DNA of 64,000 bases, from positions 62,001 through 126,000 of the forward strand of contig NZ_JAKSYO010000125.1 in the NCBI RefSeq assembly GCF_022829635.1. The letters are read 5' to 3'. The notes under the pieces are model-generated. The model saw only the letters and a list, made by a program, of their open reading frames with translations. It ran no database searches and was not told the DNA's origin. The DNA is from Methylobacterium sp. E-066 (GTDB lineage Bacteria > Pseudomonadota > Alphaproteobacteria > Rhizobiales > Beijerinckiaceae). The position numbers were made by a program, and so were the translations under genes. Positions 62,602 to 64,000 of this stretch are shown in pieces. The stretch's first letter is position 1. Each line of letters starts with the position of its first letter.

Positions 62602-63663
62602 ATGGGCGGGGTAGGGGACGGCCGGCTGGCCTGGGTCGATGTCGCCAAGGGGATCTGCATCCTCTTGGTGGTGATGATGCATTCCGTCATCGGCACCGGC
62701 GCCGCGATGGGCGGGGAGGGGTTCCTCCACCCGGTGGTGGCCTTCGCCAAGCCGTTCCGGGTCCCGGATTTCTTCCTCCTGTCCGGCCTGTTCCTGGGCC
62801 GGGTCATAGACCGGGATTGGCGCCTGTTCGCCGACCGCCGGGTGGTGCATTTCGCGTACTTCTACCTGCTCTGGCTCGTGATCCAATCGGCGGCCCGTTA
62901 CGGCAGCATCGTCGGCGAATCCGGGCCTGGGGCCTTCGCCGCGCATCTCGCCCATGCGCTGGTCGAGCCGTATTCCAGTCTGTGGTTCGTCTACCTGCTG
63001 GCCGTATTCTCGGTGGTGACCAAGGCCCTGCGCCGGTGCCCGGGGGCGCTCCTGCTCGGCGGCGCCGCCCTGCTGCAGATCGCCGACATCCGGAGCGATG
63101 CGACCCTGATCGAGGAATTCTGCGGCCGCTACGTCTACTTCGTTGCAGGCTACCTGTTCGCGAGCCGGATCTTCGCCCTGGCCGACGTGGCGCGCCGGCA
63201 TGTCGGCCTCGCGCTCGGCGGCCTCGCCGCCTGGGCTATCCTGGAAGGCTGGCTCGCCCTGACGCCGGCCGGGAGCCCGGTCTACCCGACCCTCGCCACC
63301 CTGCCGCTGGTCAGCCTCGCCCTCGGGGCGGCCGGCGCTTTGGCGATCGTGGTCGCGGCGGCGCTGATCGAACGGGCGGGCGGTGTCGTGGCCGAGGCCC
63401 TGCGGACCTGCGGCCGGCGCTCGATCGTGATCTATCTCGCCTTTTCGCTACCGATGGCCGCGATCCGGGAAGTCCTGGTCCGCACTGGGCTCGTCCCAGA
63501 TATCGGCCTCGCCGGCCTGATCGTGATGGCCGCGGCCCTGCTGCTGCCGCTGGCCCTGGAACGGATGGTGCGGGACACGCCACTCAAGCTGCTGTTCGTG
63601 CGCCCAAAACTGTTCCGGCTGGCGGCCGGGCCGCGCTCGCGCTCCACCCTGGCGACGACGTGA
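62602..63663 (+). CDS. Acyltransferase family 3-like membrane protein
   Basis: 353 residues, about ten transmembrane helices. The N-terminal WVDVAKGICILLVVMMHSVIG with the conserved Asp and His and the FRVPDFFLLSGLFLG motif are typical of acyltransferase 3/OpgC-like enzymes. These O-acylate or succinylate envelope glycans or other acceptors. ATG 62602 follows GGAG. The next gene, on the opposite strand, converges with 9 bases between stops. Confidence 0.88.
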   Translation: MGGVGDGRLAWVDVAKGICILLVVMMHSVIGTGAAMGGEGFLHPVVAFAKPFRVPDFFLLSGLFLGRVIDRDWRLFADRRVVHFAYFYLLWLVIQSAARYGSIVGESGPGAFAAHLAHALVEPYSSLWFVYLLAVFSVVTKALRRCPGALLLGGAALLQIADIRSDATLIEEFCGRYVYFVAGYLFASRIFALADVARRHVGLALGGLAAWAILEGWLALTPAGSPVYPTLATLPLVSLALGAAGALAIVVAAALIERAGGVVAEALRTCGRRSIVIYLAFSLPMAAIREVLVRTGLVPDIGLAGLIVMAAALLLPLALERMVRDTPLKLLFVRPKLFRLAAGPRSRSTLATT

Positions 63664-63672
63664 GCGAGCGGT

Positions 63673-63918
63673 TCAGCCCTCGAAGGCGACGCCGATGCGA
63701 CGGCTCTTCCGCCACGCCACCGCGGCCGGCCGCGGATCGGCGCCATCGGTGAGGCGGATCGGGAAGCGGTCGGGCACCGCCTGATCGCTCTCGACCTCGA
63801 TCTGGGCGCCCGTCTCGGTCGCGTCCCAGACCAGGCAGCCGACTTCGCCGCAGGCGAGCAGCAGCGTGCCGAACGTGAACGCATTCTTGCGGAATGCCCC
63901 GCGGCGATCCTCCGTCAT
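63673..63918 (-). CDS. PilZ domain protein
   Basis: 81 residues from ATG 63918 (GGAGAGAG upstream). RRGAFRKNAF supplies the RxxxR motif and WDATETGAQIEVES resembles (D/N)xSxxG, with Thr in the Ser position. PilZ domains bind cyclic di-GMP. This is a solitary domain, so it probably acts as an adaptor. Confidence 0.82.
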   Translation of the reverse strand: MTEDRRGAFRKNAFTFGTLLLACGEVGCLVWDATETGAQIEVESDQAVPDRFPIRLTDGADPRPAAVAWRKSRRIGVAFEG

Positions 63919-64000
63919 CGCTCTCTCCACCCGGCCCGCGACGCCATGGCTCGCAGACCGGACGATGCCGGAGGGTGGTTAACAGCCCGGATATGGTGGG

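Overview
The window is a high-GC alphaproteobacterial chromosome segment, most like Methylobacterium/Methylorubrum or a close relative in the Hyphomicrobiales. The supporting content is GcrA, a Ros/MucR-type regulator, the trpA-accD-folC run converging on trxA-addA, an AccD that has lost most of its zinc ribbon, a Hyphomicrobiales-style beta-barrel outer membrane protein, and several families of dispersed palindromic intergenic repeats. Most of it is core chromosome. I see no phage, integrase, transposase, conjugation gene or CRISPR array. The genus is an inference from gene content, not from a database match.

Layout. 0-10 kb: the 3' part of a DEAD-box RNA helicase, an Ala/Pro-rich membrane-anchored protein, a NarL-type two-component pair, TenA with a Tat-exported DJ-1/PfpI protein, a TerB-like protein, LrgA/LrgB, an L-2-hydroxyglutarate-oxidase-like flavoprotein and a zinc-less MucR homologue. 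10-14.4 kb: a large GH63-like glucosidase, two palindromic repeat elements, a HAD phosphatase and a small hydrophilic protein. 14.5-25.5 kb: trpA-accD-folC facing trxA-addA, separated by an outer membrane protein and a chemoreceptor. 25.5-29.6 kb: a septum-site locus with two minC paralogues, a ParDE/RelE-like toxin-antitoxin pair between them, then minD and minE.

29.6-44 kb: a cytochrome P450, an ABC-exporter-like protein whose nucleotide-binding half has lost its catalytic motifs, an SDR without the YxxxK pair, typA, an operon of three small disordered proteins, cysK, an orphan TAXI-type binding protein, gcrA, a patatin-like lipoprotein and a 42-residue protein. 44-51 kb: pyruvate kinase, an SRPBCC protein, an MltB-type lytic transglycosylase, a class II aldolase-like protein and the pxpABC 5-oxoprolinase operon. 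51-58 kb: a polytopic membrane protein coupled to a DCC thiol-disulfide protein, then a dispersed cell-surface glycan set (methyltransferase, GT25 glycosyltransferase, O-antigen-ligase-like protein) ending at a tRNA-Gly(CCC). 58-64 kb: a FlaG-like protein, an exported protein, thiC behind a TPP riboswitch, an alpha/beta hydrolase, a small HNH protein, an acyltransferase and a PilZ protein.

The most unusual features are the tandem minC paralogues with the toxin-antitoxin insertion in the position where addB would be expected, the 882-residue protein built like an ABC exporter but with a degenerate ATPase half, the overlapping operon of three disordered proteins, and the translationally coupled membrane-protein/DCC pair. 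Several genes appear to start at TTG or GTG, judged from ribosome binding sites.
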